A stretch of 64,000 nucleotides of DNA. Source: Bacteroidota bacterium. Lineage in GTDB: Bacteria > Bacteroidota > Bacteroidia > B-17B0 > Aurantibacillaceae. Location: assembly GCA_013287545.1 (NCBI GenBank), contig JABDDQ010000002.1, positions 41,706 through 105,705 on the forward strand, given 5' to 3'. Made by a program: the position numbers and the translations under genes. Below are positions 17,906-27,637 of the stretch, piece by piece (the first letter of the stretch is position 1; the number at the start of each line of letters is the position of its first letter). The notes beneath the pieces were generated by a model, which was not told the DNA's origin, searched no databases, and saw only the letters and a list, made by a program, of their open reading frames with translations.

Positions 17906-20900
17906 CTAAAAACTTACTGCCTGTTTTATTAAACCAAAAGGATTGATTTTATTCGAATTTAGATTAAGTACAAATCTTATTTGTTGAAAAATACCAATTT
18001 TGGTTCCATTAAGCGTGTTATTATCTTGTATATTTTTACTTATACCAAGGGGTACAAAAATTTCAAAAACATCGCGATACAATACAATATCAATGCCTGC
18101 ATCATAAAAAAAAGTTTGATTTGAAAGTAATGCAGCGTTTGGAGCACAAGCGCCAATATCAGCATACAATAATAATGGCAGTTTAAATAACTTAGGGCTT
18201 TTTATATTTAGTGTTGTTAACCAATTATTTGTTTGCCCTAAAAAGGTGTACACTTTAAAAGCCCCATCGTTTTCTGTAAACTGTGCAGCAGCCAGCCCTT
18301 GTTGCTCTGCCCTACCGAAATATAAATTATCGTACATATAATCATTATCTCCCTTTGTACCGCTTAACTTAAAATAATAGGGAACAGTCGTATTTTGATT
18401 TTGCAAATTCATTATTCCTGCAAAGGCACGTATTTCAAAAAACTTGGTTTTATTAACGAATATTTTTTGAACAAGTGTGATCGAAATTTTTTGCATATCG
18501 CTATTCATTTGCCCATTTACTTTTACAAGCATAGGATACAAAGTACTACTATTAGCAAACTGATACAATATATCATGTACACCATAATTTATATTTTGCT
18601 GCACCGCATTATACCCATTATTAAGTGCATTTTCTTCATACCTGGTAATTTGTTTTTGGATATAAACATAGCGATAAGTAAGCCTATGTTGAAAAAGAGA
18701 AGTAGCATACTTCTTTTTAAAATCTAAATTTATATAGGGGGCAAGTTTGTTATAGTTGTTGGCAAATACATTTTGCTCATATGCAAAGCGTTGAGCTTTT
18801 ACCCCAATATTTATAGTGCTAAAAATGCCTGTAGGATGAAGATTAAGCTTTGCATTTGCCATGCCCGTAATATTTTTATTACCAAAAGCATACATAGGTG
18901 CTACATCTGTTTCAAGTTTTTTCTCTAATAAAACATGGTTGTAATAAGCTAAACCTAACATATAACCATTATATAAATTATACCCCATAATGGGCGAATA
19001 AAATAATTGTGTTTTATACGGATTATCTATAGCAGCAATAAATTCGGGTTTTATGGGCTCTCTTTTCTTTAATAGTCCATGAGTTTTTATAGTGTTATTT
19101 TTCCTGTTTATATCGGGCATAACCTCATTATAATCTATTCTAAACGAAGTAATTTCGGCAGGGGGAAATAAAAATGTTTTAGTACCTTCAAAACCATCGT
19201 ACCAAACCATGCCAACCAAATCTTGCTGGTTTAAACCGTACAAGGGAACAGGCCCTGCTACACTACCAACGTTTTTTACATTAACTGAATAAGAACCATC
19301 ATCTTCCTTTTTTACAGAAGTAACTTTATAATCTAATTTTTTGGTAGTAGAAATTAAGTCATCAAAAAACCAGCTTAAATTTTTCTCACTAAAATACTCA
19401 AGGGTTTTTCTCAAGTCAGCAGGTTTAGGATGTTTGAACTTACATTGATTAAAATAAAACTGCATGGCTATATCAAAATCATTTTCGCCCATGTAGTTCA
19501 TTAAATAATTAAAAAGCAGCGCTGTTTTACTATATGCAATAGCCGCATAATTAGATTCAGTAAACATATCAGCTGGTAAAGAACAAGGCTGATCTTCATT
19601 TTGTTTTGCAGCATTTACATATTCCCAATAATATGAGTGTGCTTGTTTATATTTATTTACATGCATTAAAGTATATGTACTATCATGTCCTAAAAGAGTT
19701 GCTAATGTGGCATTAGGATATTTTGTTTTTACATAACGTAATTCGTTAAAAGAATTTATTCCCTCATCCATCCAAGCACTTTTTCGTTCGTTACTGCCTA
19801 ACATGCTATAAAACCAGTTATGCCCTACCTCGTGGGTAATTAGCATATCCAGTTCGAAAGCATTAGATGTTTCACCTATTATAGTTATGTTAGGGTACTC
19901 CATTCCTCCTCCGGCAGCAATATTTCCATCAATAGCAGTTACATTATTATAGGCATAATCGCCATTCCAAAGTGAATAATAGTAGGTAGCATCACTTATA
20001 TATTCGATGGCATTTCTCCATAAATCAATATCAGCATCGGTAAAAAAAGCCCAAGTGCTTACGCTTGTTTTGGTATGAGGCAAAACCATTTCGCCACGTA
20101 ATACATTATAACGTTTATCGGCAAACCAAGCAAAATCGTGTACATTGCTTTGTTTAAAACGAACTGTTTTAAAAACGGTATCGGATGCCGGAAAAGACAT
20201 ATCTGCTTTAAACAGAGAAGAATCCAATATTTTTATTTTCTTTTCTGTATCTATAATTCTTTGTTGTAAAAATTTCTCTTCAGCTTCATTATCATATCTA
20301 TCGCCGGTTGCTGCCAATAAATAGTTTTGAGGGAGCGTGATGCTTACATCAAAACTTCCATATTCTGAATAGAATTCACCTTGATCTAAATAAGGCATCT
20401 GATTCCAACCACTTGCATCGTAAACAGCAGGTTTTGGGTACCATTGAGTTATGTAATAAGCTTGATTATCATGCCCCAGTCGTGAAAAAATTGCGGAAGG
20501 AATTTTTACTTTAAAAGGCGTTGTAATGGTTGTTTTTTGTCCTGGAGCTAATGCCTGTGCTAAAAATACTTTACATATATCCTCATTATTTTTATCGTAC
20601 TCTATCTTTAAAGTTTGATTATCTGTTTGAAAATTTAAACTATCAATATATCCTTTATCTTGTTCTTTAGCGAAGTAAAAATTTCGGTTACCTTGTTTTA
20701 AAAACTGTTTGGCTAACGCTGAGTTATTGTCTTTATAGGCATTAGGCCATAAGTGAAAATAGATGAATTTTAACGTGTCGGGCGAGTTGTTATAGTAAAC
20801 AATGCTTTCGTTAGCACTTAATGTATGTTTTACATCGTTTAGTTTTACATTAATAGTATAATCTACTTGTTGTTGAAAGTATATTTTTTGCGAAATAGCA

Positions 20901-20938
20901 ATTTGTGAAATAAACAATAAAAGCACCCATTTCTTCAT
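17906..20938 (-). CDS. M1 family metallopeptidase with barrel-like C-terminal region
   Basis: GGMEYPN, HEVGHNWFYSMLGSNERKSAWMDEGINSF; signal peptide from the internal M at 20938 (MKKWVLLLFISQIAIS); C-terminus ends in ...KQAVSF. Confidence 0.85.
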   Translation of the reverse strand: MKKWVLLLFISQIAISQKIYFQQQVDYTINVKLNDVKHTLSANESIVYYNNSPDTLKFIYFHLWPNAYKDNNSALAKQFLKQGNRNFYFAKEQDKGYIDSLNFQTDNQTLKIEYDKNNEDICKVFLAQALAPGQKTTITTPFKVKIPSAIFSRLGHDNQAYYITQWYPKPAVYDASGWNQMPYLDQGEFYSEYGSFDVSITLPQNYLLAATGDRYDNEAEEKFLQQRIIDTEKKIKILDSSLFKADMSFPASDTVFKTVRFKQSNVHDFAWFADKRYNVLRGEMVLPHTKTSVSTWAFFTDADIDLWRNAIEYISDATYYYSLWNGDYAYNNVTAIDGNIAAGGGMEYPNITIIGETSNAFELDMLITHEVGHNWFYSMLGSNERKSAWMDEGINSFNELRYVKTKYPNATLATLLGHDSTYTLMHVNKYKQAHSYYWEYVNAAKQNEDQPCSLPADMFTESNYAAIAYSKTALLFNYLMNYMGENDFDIAMQFYFNQCKFKHPKPADLRKTLEYFSEKNLSWFFDDLISTTKKLDYKVTSVKKEDDGSYSVNVKNVGSVAGPVPLYGLNQQDLVGMVWYDGFEGTKTFLFPPAEITSFRIDYNEVMPDINRKNNTIKTHGLLKKREPIKPEFIAAIDNPYKTQLFYSPIMGYNLYNGYMLGLAYYNHVLLEKKLETDVAPMYAFGNKNITGMANAKLNLHPTGIFSTINIGVKAQRFAYEQNVFANNYNKLAPYINLDFKKKYATSLFQHRLTYRYVYIQKQITRYEENALNNGYNAVQQNINYGVHDILYQFANSSTLYPMLVKVNGQMNSDMQKISITLVQKIFVNKTKFFEIRAFAGIMNLQNQNTTVPYYFKLSGTKGDNDYMYDNLYFGRAEQQGLAAAQFTENDGAFKVYTFLGQTNNWLTTLNIKSPKLFKLPLLLYADIGACAPNAALLSNQTFFYDAGIDIVLYRDVFEIFVPLGISKNIQDNNTLNGTKIGIFQQIRFVLNLNSNKINPFGLIKQAVSF

Positions 20939-21016
20939 TTGGTAAAGATGATAAAATTTTAACAAATTATTCTGAAGTAGCAATTTTTCAGCCAAATAAG
21001 CGCTTATAAACGCAAA

Positions 21017-21487
21017 CTAAAAAGTTACTCCTTTAGGAACAAACATAGAGGCATCTCCATTGTTTCTAACTATATCTCGTATAATAGTTGAGTTTATAGC
21101 CGAATGCTCGGGCAAAGGCATAATAAAAATAGTTTCAATACTCGAAAGAGCACGATTCATTTGAGCAATGGCTTTTTCAAATTCAAAATCGGTACTGGTG
21201 CGTACACCACGTATAATATAAGGAGCGTTGTTTTGTTTACAAAAATCGATAGTTAAACCACTAAAGCTTTTTACGGTTATGTTAGGCATATCTGCAAAAA
21301 CAGCTTCTATCCATTTCATACGCTGTTCTATTGAGAACATATAATGCTTGTTACTATTGGTACCAAGTGCTATGATGATTTCATCAAACAAACCAATAGT
21401 GCGACGTACCAAAGCTTCGTGGCCTATGGTAAATGGATCGAACGAACCAGGAAATACAGCTATGCGTTTTTGATTAATGTTACTCAT
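21017..21487 (-). CDS. coaD: Pantetheine-phosphate adenylyltransferase
   Basis: RIAVFPGSFDPFTIGHEALVRR, YIIRGVRTSTDFEFE, STIIRDI. Confidence 0.95.
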   Translation of the reverse strand: MSNINQKRIAVFPGSFDPFTIGHEALVRRTIGLFDEIIIALGTNSNKHYMFSIEQRMKWIEAVFADMPNITVKSFSGLTIDFCKQNNAPYIIRGVRTSTDFEFEKAIAQMNRALSSIETIFIMPLPEHSAINSTIIRDIVRNNGDASMFVPKGVTF

Positions 21488-22019
21488 GGTGTTTAAAAAT
21501 ACTAAAGTTTACATTCCCATATTTTCTTTTTTCTACAAAACCTTTATTGGCTGATAAATCGGTTTTACTGCCATGTTCTATAATTAAAATACCTTTTAAA
21601 GATAATATTTTGTATTGAAAAATGGCATCACTTATTTGGTTAATCCACACAGCTTCATAAGGAGGGTCAACAAATATTAAATCGTAAATGTTGGTTTCTT
21701 TTTCTATAAATTTAAAAATGTCTGCTTTAAAAGCTTGTAAATTTTGCATGCCCATTGCTTTTGCCGTATCGTTTACAAACTTGGCACAATTAAAATGAGC
21801 ATCTACCGCTGTTATTTTTTTTGCTCCCCGCGACGCACACTCAAAACTAATACTGCCTGTACCGCAACATAAATCAAGTACAGCGGTTTCTTCTAAATCT
21901 AATCGACTGGCTAAAATATTAAAGAGGGCTGTTTTGGCAAAATCGGTAGTGGGGCGTACAGGCAAACCTTTTGGTGGATGCAACACCCTACCCCCTAATG
22001 TACCACTTATAATGCGCAT
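21480..22019 (-). CDS. rsmD: 16S rRNA (guanine(966)-N(2))-methyltransferase RsmD
   Basis: MRIISGTLGGR, VRPTTDFAKTALFNIL, DLCCGTGSISFE, LIFVDPPYE. Confidence 0.93.
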   Translation of the reverse strand: MRIISGTLGGRVLHPPKGLPVRPTTDFAKTALFNILASRLDLEETAVLDLCCGTGSISFECASRGAKKITAVDAHFNCAKFVNDTAKAMGMQNLQAFKADIFKFIEKETNIYDLIFVDPPYEAVWINQISDAIFQYKILSLKGILIIEHGSKTDLSANKGFVEKRKYGNVNFSIFKHHE

Positions 22020-22861
22020 AAGTATAAATTAAAAAGTGAGTAGTAAAAATGATTGGGTATTTTTTCAAAATCATTTTTTAAAATAATTACTTTATTATTT
22101 ACTGCAAATTTTAATTTCGGGAAATATTCTTTTAATGTATTATATAAAGCCGATTGAGCCTCAATTTCTCCCGCAAGGGTAATTTCAGTTTCATCTACCT
22201 GCAGTTTATTTTGCTCAAGCGATGCCAAAATAAAATACAAAAAATCTTCGGTGCTTTGATACTCAAATGTATTGAAAAACAACATTTTTTTATCGTACAA
22301 AGCAATATCAAAGTTATCTGTGCCAACGTGTACCAAGCAGCTTTTATATTTACTGGAAGCAAACTCGGTAAGGCTTTCGGCTATACAGGTTGTTTTATGC
22401 TTAATGTGATTATTAGGGAAAGTTTGGTCAATTAAGGTTTTTAAGTTTTGGTTAATGGCATAAACACATTTACTATCTGTGCTATAAACTTCATCTTGTA
22501 AAACAACTACATCATCGGTTATAGTATGGTTAAATCTAAGCCATCTGTCGTTATTATCAGACTGATATAACGAAGTAGGAACAATAGTATATAAAGGGTT
22601 TAGAATGCTGATATATACATTTAAATATACCTGAGAGAAAAATGCTTCGGTATGAACCAAATGTTCGAATACTTTATCTATTTTTTCGTTTGATTTAAAT
22701 GTATAGTGCTGTAAATAAACCAATTCATTTTGCTCCGAAAATAAAGCTGTAACGATGTCAGTATTTGATATCTCGATACATGCACGCAGTTTTGAACTTT
22801 GCTTAAAATCAAAATCAGGAGCAATTATTTTGGTTTTTATTTTAGCGGCTAATGTTTTCAA
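22007..22861 (-). CDS. DUF3822-family protein
   Basis: Position overlapping rsmD-coaD and pattern VHVGTDNFDIALYDKKMLFFNTFEYQSTEDFLYFIL; TTG start. Confidence 0.7.
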   Translation of the reverse strand: MKTLAAKIKTKIIAPDFDFKQSSKLRACIEISNTDIVTALFSEQNELVYLQHYTFKSNEKIDKVFEHLVHTEAFFSQVYLNVYISILNPLYTIVPTSLYQSDNNDRWLRFNHTITDDVVVLQDEVYSTDSKCVYAINQNLKTLIDQTFPNNHIKHKTTCIAESLTEFASSKYKSCLVHVGTDNFDIALYDKKMLFFNTFEYQSTEDFLYFILASLEQNKLQVDETEITLAGEIEAQSALYNTLKEYFPKLKFAVNNKVIILKNDFEKIPNHFYYSLFNLYLCAL

Positions 22862-22977
22862 TAATTGTGCAATTGTATACCTATGCGAAGATAATTTTAT
22901 TTACTGTAAAATGTACACTGTATTTTGTATGTAGTTGATTACTAATAAACTCCCCTACCCCTCTATATCAAGGGGTG

Positions 22978-24315
22978 CTATCGGTTAAATAAAAGTCGTT
23001 CGCCTTTTATGCTTTCGTTAAAAGTGCCCTTGTTAAAAATCTTATTTCCATTTACAAAAGTTGTAATAATAGATGATTTAAACGTATGGCCTTCAAAGGG
23101 ACTCCAGGCACATTTATATAAGATGTTTTCTTTAGTAACCGTTTGTGGCTTATTTAAATCAACTAAAACCAAATCAGCATAATAACCTTCGCGCACATAA
23201 CCACGTTTATAAATATCAAAAATATCGGCTACGTTATGACTTGCCTTACGAACAATTTGTTGAAGTGTGATTTTTTTATCATGATAAAAATCTAATAAAG
23301 CCTGTAAGCTATGTTGTACTAATGGTCCGCCTGACGGAGCTTTTAAATAGGGTTGTTCTTTTTCTTCAATAGTATGTGGTGCATGGTCGGTAGCAATTAC
23401 ATCAATGGTTCCGTTTAAAACGGCTTCAAATATTTTGTCTCTATCATAAGCAGTTTTCACTGCCGGATTCCATTTTATAAAATTGCCTTTTGTTTTATAA
23501 TCATCATCGCAAAACCAAAGGTGATGTATGCAAGCCTCGGCAGTAATGCGTTTTTGCTTTAAAGGTGTTTTATTTTCAAATAAGGCAAGCTCCTTAGCAG
23601 TAGATATATGTAGAATATGTAAACGAGTATTGTGTTTTTTAGCCAACTCAACCGCCATAGAAGATGATGCATAACAAGCTTCTTCATTCCTTATAATAGG
23701 ATGGAAATAAGTAGGTAAATCCTCCCCATATTCTTCAATTATACGCTTTTGATTTTGTTTTATAAGCTCATCATCTTCGCAATGCGTAGCAATTAATGTT
23801 TTAACGGATGAAAATATTTTTTCCAGCGTTTCTTTTTTATCTACCAACATGTTGCCTGTAGATGAACCCATAAATATTTTAACCCCGCAAACTTTTTTAT
23901 AATCTACCTTTTCAAGCTCAGCTATATTATCGTTTGTTGCCCCCATAAAGAAAGAATAGTTAGCTAAAGATACTTCGGATGCTCGTTTGTATTTCTTCTC
24001 TAATTCTTCAAACGTAACTGCTTGCGGATTTGTATTTGGCATTTCCATATAGGATGTAACGCCACCCGCTACGGCAGCTTTTGCTTCGGTATAAATTTCA
24101 CCTTTATGGGTTAAACCCGGCTCGCGAAAATGTACTTGGTCATCTATAAGACCTGGCAATAAATGCAAACCCGTAGCATCAATAATTTCAGCTCCTTCTA
24201 CTGGTTCAATCTCTCTCTCAATTTGTTTTATCAGGCCATTTTCTATTAAAACATCTGAAACAAAAATTTCATCTTCGTTTACTATAGTAGCATTTTTTAT
24301 CAGTGTCTTTGTCAT
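22978..24315 (-). CDS. pyrC: Dihydroorotase
   Basis: LLPGLIDDQVHFREPGLTHKGEIYTEAKAAVAGGVTSYMEMPNT, IATDHAPHT, GGPLVQHSLQ. Confidence 0.87.
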   Translation of the reverse strand: MTKTLIKNATIVNEDEIFVSDVLIENGLIKQIEREIEPVEGAEIIDATGLHLLPGLIDDQVHFREPGLTHKGEIYTEAKAAVAGGVTSYMEMPNTNPQAVTFEELEKKYKRASEVSLANYSFFMGATNDNIAELEKVDYKKVCGVKIFMGSSTGNMLVDKKETLEKIFSSVKTLIATHCEDDELIKQNQKRIIEEYGEDLPTYFHPIIRNEEACYASSSMAVELAKKHNTRLHILHISTAKELALFENKTPLKQKRITAEACIHHLWFCDDDYKTKGNFIKWNPAVKTAYDRDKIFEAVLNGTIDVIATDHAPHTIEEKEQPYLKAPSGGPLVQHSLQALLDFYHDKKITLQQIVRKASHNVADIFDIYKRGYVREGYYADLVLVDLNKPQTVTKENILYKCAWSPFEGHTFKSSIITTFVNGNKIFNKGTFNESIKGERLLFNR

Positions 24316-24322
24316 GGTAAAA

Positions 24323-24841
24323 TTATTTTATAAGCTGTAAAATCCATTCATCTTCAAATGTATTTTGCGCAATTTTATTCCATTGTTTTTTTAATCCTAC
24401 TTCGGTAAAACCCATCTTTTTAAACAAGTGTAAGCTCTTTTCGTTACCGGCAGATATGTTGCAATAAATTTGTTTCACTAATAAAGATTCGAAACAATAG
24501 TCGCAAAGTAAATTGAGTGCCGTACTGGCGTAACCTCTATTTTGAGCATTTTCATCGATCATAATTCCGATACCAACTCTATTATGATGCACATCAAAAT
24601 CAAACAACTCTATAGTTCCAATAGGTTCATTATTTGATAAACATATCATTAGACGTATTTGCTTGGTAGTAAAAATATCTTCGTGGGCGTTTACCAAATA
24701 CTGCTCTAAAACAAATTTAGAAAACGGAGCAAATGTATTACTCACTTTCCAAATAGCAGGATTATTTTCCCATTTGTAAAGTACCGCCAAATCAGTGGGT
24801 TCAAGGGCACGTAAGTATATATGTTCTCCGTTTAATTTCAA
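24323..24841 (-). CDS. GNAT family N-acetyltransferase
   Basis: LRALEPTDLAVLYKWENNP, GIGIMIDENAQNRGYASTAL, N-terminal-acetylating RimJ-like layout. Confidence 0.85.
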   Translation of the reverse strand: MKLNGEHIYLRALEPTDLAVLYKWENNPAIWKVSNTFAPFSKFVLEQYLVNAHEDIFTTKQIRLMICLSNNEPIGTIELFDFDVHHNRVGIGIMIDENAQNRGYASTALNLLCDYCFESLLVKQIYCNISAGNEKSLHLFKKMGFTEVGLKKQWNKIAQNTFEDEWILQLIK

Positions 24842-25386
24842 GATTTTATTTTTTTCAATTCACTTTTAATCTGTCTCTTTAAATCAGCTTCATTATATGT
24901 ATGAAGATAAAAAATATTTTCTTTTAATTCGCCCAAATTTGCCCCACAAGTTGTATCTATAAAATCATTCTCTTTTAAAGAAGAAAGTAAGTCAAAAATA
25001 AGTTTTACATTTTCTTTTGGAATAGCATAAAATTCTTCAAAAAACAAGCGAATTGGCGACATGCAAGTATTGGTGCTATCATTCACCTTATCAAATAATT
25101 TAACCTGTTCTACAAATGTTTCGTTTAAAAACTGGTTGCTAAAAACAGGGTGTTTTTTTAATTTAATAAATATAGTGGCAATTTTCCGTAAGGAGATATT
25201 TTTTAATAATACACTTCCATTAATATTTAGTTCCTGCCCTTTTACGGTTAACGAGTGATAAACATTATCAATTAGTAAACCAATATGCGGTGGTAAGTTA
25301 TTTGCATTAAGCAATACCAAATAAACACCCTTTTTTAATTCATCAGGGTTGTACTCTTTATTGATATGAATTGCATTACTACTCAC
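24838..25386 (-). CDS. Conserved hypothetical protein
   Basis: Intact 182-aa ORF overlapping the start of the GNAT gene and abutting the phosphatase gene; no family recognised. Confidence 0.6.
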   Translation of the reverse strand: MSSNAIHINKEYNPDELKKGVYLVLLNANNLPPHIGLLIDNVYHSLTVKGQELNINGSVLLKNISLRKIATIFIKLKKHPVFSNQFLNETFVEQVKLFDKVNDSTNTCMSPIRLFFEEFYAIPKENVKLIFDLLSSLKENDFIDTTCGANLGELKENIFYLHTYNEADLKRQIKSELKKIKS

Positions 25387-27021
25387 CTATTTTATAGCTT
25401 CAAAAATTGGATTGCCAATATTTCCGTTAGTATATGGTATATTTAATAACTGACAAAGGGTCGAAGCTATGTCTGTAATATAGATAGGGCGTAATGAGCT
25501 TCCTTTATTAATGCCAGTACCATAAAACAGTAAAGGCACATGTGTATCATAGCTAAAAGACGTACCGTGCGTAGTACCCGTTTTATCATAATCCATAAAC
25601 CCAGGTTTATACATAACCATTACATCGCCACTGCGTTTATTGTTAAAGCCACGTTGTACAAGCGATTTAAACAACATATCATTTTCTGTTTGAAGAATTA
25701 ATTGTTCGCCACACAAAGCGTCACTCACCTCATTAATAGATAAAAGAATGCGTACACAAGTTTTTTCTACAGAAAATTTATCCTGTTTTTTTGCGAGAAT
25801 AACTGAATCGTTTAAATAAACCTGCTGGTTAACATATTTCATCACTAAAGAATCAGCGTACTCTTTATACAATTCTTGTTTTAATTTTTTCTCAATTTCT
25901 TTCCCGCTAACATAACCTGCATTTATTTTTTCAGTTTGCAGATAGGCCGAGTTTTCAGATGCCCCATGGTCAGCAGTTAAAAATAGGGTGTAACTTCCCT
26001 TACCAACTTTAGTATCGAGATAGGTAAATAATTCTTCTAAATCTTTATCTAAACGAATGTAGGTATCTTCTAACTCCACTGATTTTGGACCAAACGAATG
26101 CCCTACATAATCGGTAGAAGAAAAACTTACGCAAAGCATATCACAAATGGCATCTGTTCCTAAACCTTCTCCTTCAATAGAGGCAATGGCTAATTCTTTT
26201 GTAAGGGAATTACCAAAAGGAGTAGAACGTATGATATCAAAATTACCTTTCTCTATTTGTTTTGTGTATTCATAAGGAAAAATGGGTTTATCTTTTTTAT
26301 TAGGAGCTTTTTCAAACGCGTTATCATCAGGTAAACTCTCCGTATAATTAGCAATGGGTAATAAAGTGTTCCAGCCCTTTTCTAAGTACTGAGTGGGCAT
26401 TTTTTTAGCATTAAAATCGAGTAACCACTTTGGTAAATCGCTCCTATAAAAAGTAGATGTAATAAAATTCCCGGTAGAGCCGTCAAACCAATAAGCGCCA
26501 TCAGCCGCATGCCCGGCAGGAAGTATAGAGCTCCTATCTTTTAAAGAAATGCCAACAACCTTTGCTTTGTTATTACTGGCTACTTTAATTTCATCACCAA
26601 CAGTTGTGGCATCTAAGTTTTTTGGAGACATTAAGCCTGCATCACTACTGCTACCTACAGGGCTTACACTCTTATCTTGTGTACAATAAATTTCTTTTTT
26701 CGTTTTTTTATCAAACCACTCATTAGCAGCGATGCCATGTATGGCAGGTGTTGTACCTGTATAAATTGACGCATGCCCAGGGCCTGTAAAAGTTGGTACA
26801 TAGTTGTACTGTGCATTTTTACAAAGAAATCCTTCGTTTAATAAGCGTTTAAAACCTCCTTTACCATACTTTTCGGAAAAGCGAAAAAGATAATCGTAAC
26901 GCATTTGATCAACCACAATACCAACTACTAATTTTGGTTGCTGTGCAAATAATGAATTATAAGAAATGAATGCAACTAACATCCATTTATAATTGATGGC
27001 TTTTAATTTTATTTTTTTCAT
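25387..27021 (-). CDS. Alkaline phosphatase family protein (PafA-like)
   Basis: VVGIVVDQMRYDYLFRF, FTGPGHASIYTGTTPAIHGI, TADHGASE, GTTHGTSFSYDTHVPLLFYG. Confidence 0.88.
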   Translation of the reverse strand: MKKIKLKAINYKWMLVAFISYNSLFAQQPKLVVGIVVDQMRYDYLFRFSEKYGKGGFKRLLNEGFLCKNAQYNYVPTFTGPGHASIYTGTTPAIHGIAANEWFDKKTKKEIYCTQDKSVSPVGSSSDAGLMSPKNLDATTVGDEIKVASNNKAKVVGISLKDRSSILPAGHAADGAYWFDGSTGNFITSTFYRSDLPKWLLDFNAKKMPTQYLEKGWNTLLPIANYTESLPDDNAFEKAPNKKDKPIFPYEYTKQIEKGNFDIIRSTPFGNSLTKELAIASIEGEGLGTDAICDMLCVSFSSTDYVGHSFGPKSVELEDTYIRLDKDLEELFTYLDTKVGKGSYTLFLTADHGASENSAYLQTEKINAGYVSGKEIEKKLKQELYKEYADSLVMKYVNQQVYLNDSVILAKKQDKFSVEKTCVRILLSINEVSDALCGEQLILQTENDMLFKSLVQRGFNNKRSGDVMVMYKPGFMDYDKTGTTHGTSFSYDTHVPLLFYGTGINKGSSLRPIYITDIASTLCQLLNIPYTNGNIGNPIFEAIK

Positions 27022-27626
27022 TTTATATTTAAGTGAAGTAGTTTTTTATTTTCGATAGAAGCCTCTAACACATCACCTATGTTAACCGCAGAAACTCCTT
27101 CAGGGGTTCCTGTAAAAATTAAATCGCCGGTTTTTAGGGTAATAAACTGAGATACGTAGCTGATAATTTTTTCAAATGAAAAAATTAAATCTTTTGTATT
27201 TCCTATTTGACGTTGGTTTCCATTAATGTTTAATTGAAAAGAAATGTTTTTTAACGAGGCAAAACTTTCTTTTGGTGCAAAATCACCAATAGGCGCTGCA
27301 TTATCAAAAGCTTTGGCTTTTTCCCAGGGCAAGCCTTTTTCTTTACATTTTGTCTGCAAATCACGTGCGGTAAAATCAATTCCTATACCAATTTCATTGT
27401 AATATTGTGAAGCAAATTCCTCTGCAATATGTTTTCCGTTTTTAGAGATTTTTAAAACTATCTCCACCTCATGGTGTAAATCTTTTGTAAACTCAGGATA
27501 GTAAAAATCTTTATCTTTTAATAAAGCAGTTTCCGGTTTCAAAAAGAAAACAGGTTCGGTTGGAACTTCTGATTTCATTTCTTTGGCATGCTCTGCGTAA
27601 TTACGACCTATGCAAATTATTTTCAC
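27018..27626 (-). CDS. Fumarylacetoacetate hydrolase family protein
   Basis: MKIICIGRNYAEHAKEM, FLKPETALL, LHHEVEIVLKI, GIDFTARDLQ, GDLIFTGTPEGVS. Confidence 0.9.
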   Translation of the reverse strand: MKIICIGRNYAEHAKEMKSEVPTEPVFFLKPETALLKDKDFYYPEFTKDLHHEVEIVLKISKNGKHIAEEFASQYYNEIGIGIDFTARDLQTKCKEKGLPWEKAKAFDNAAPIGDFAPKESFASLKNISFQLNINGNQRQIGNTKDLIFSFEKIISYVSQFITLKTGDLIFTGTPEGVSAVNIGDVLEASIENKKLLHLNIK

Positions 27627-27637
27627 TTTACAACTAT

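Noticed and set aside
22957-22976. ACCCCT...AGGGGT hairpin downstream of pyrC
   Set aside because: Short 6-bp stem without a U-tract on the minus strand; too weak to call a terminator, perhaps a remnant repeat.
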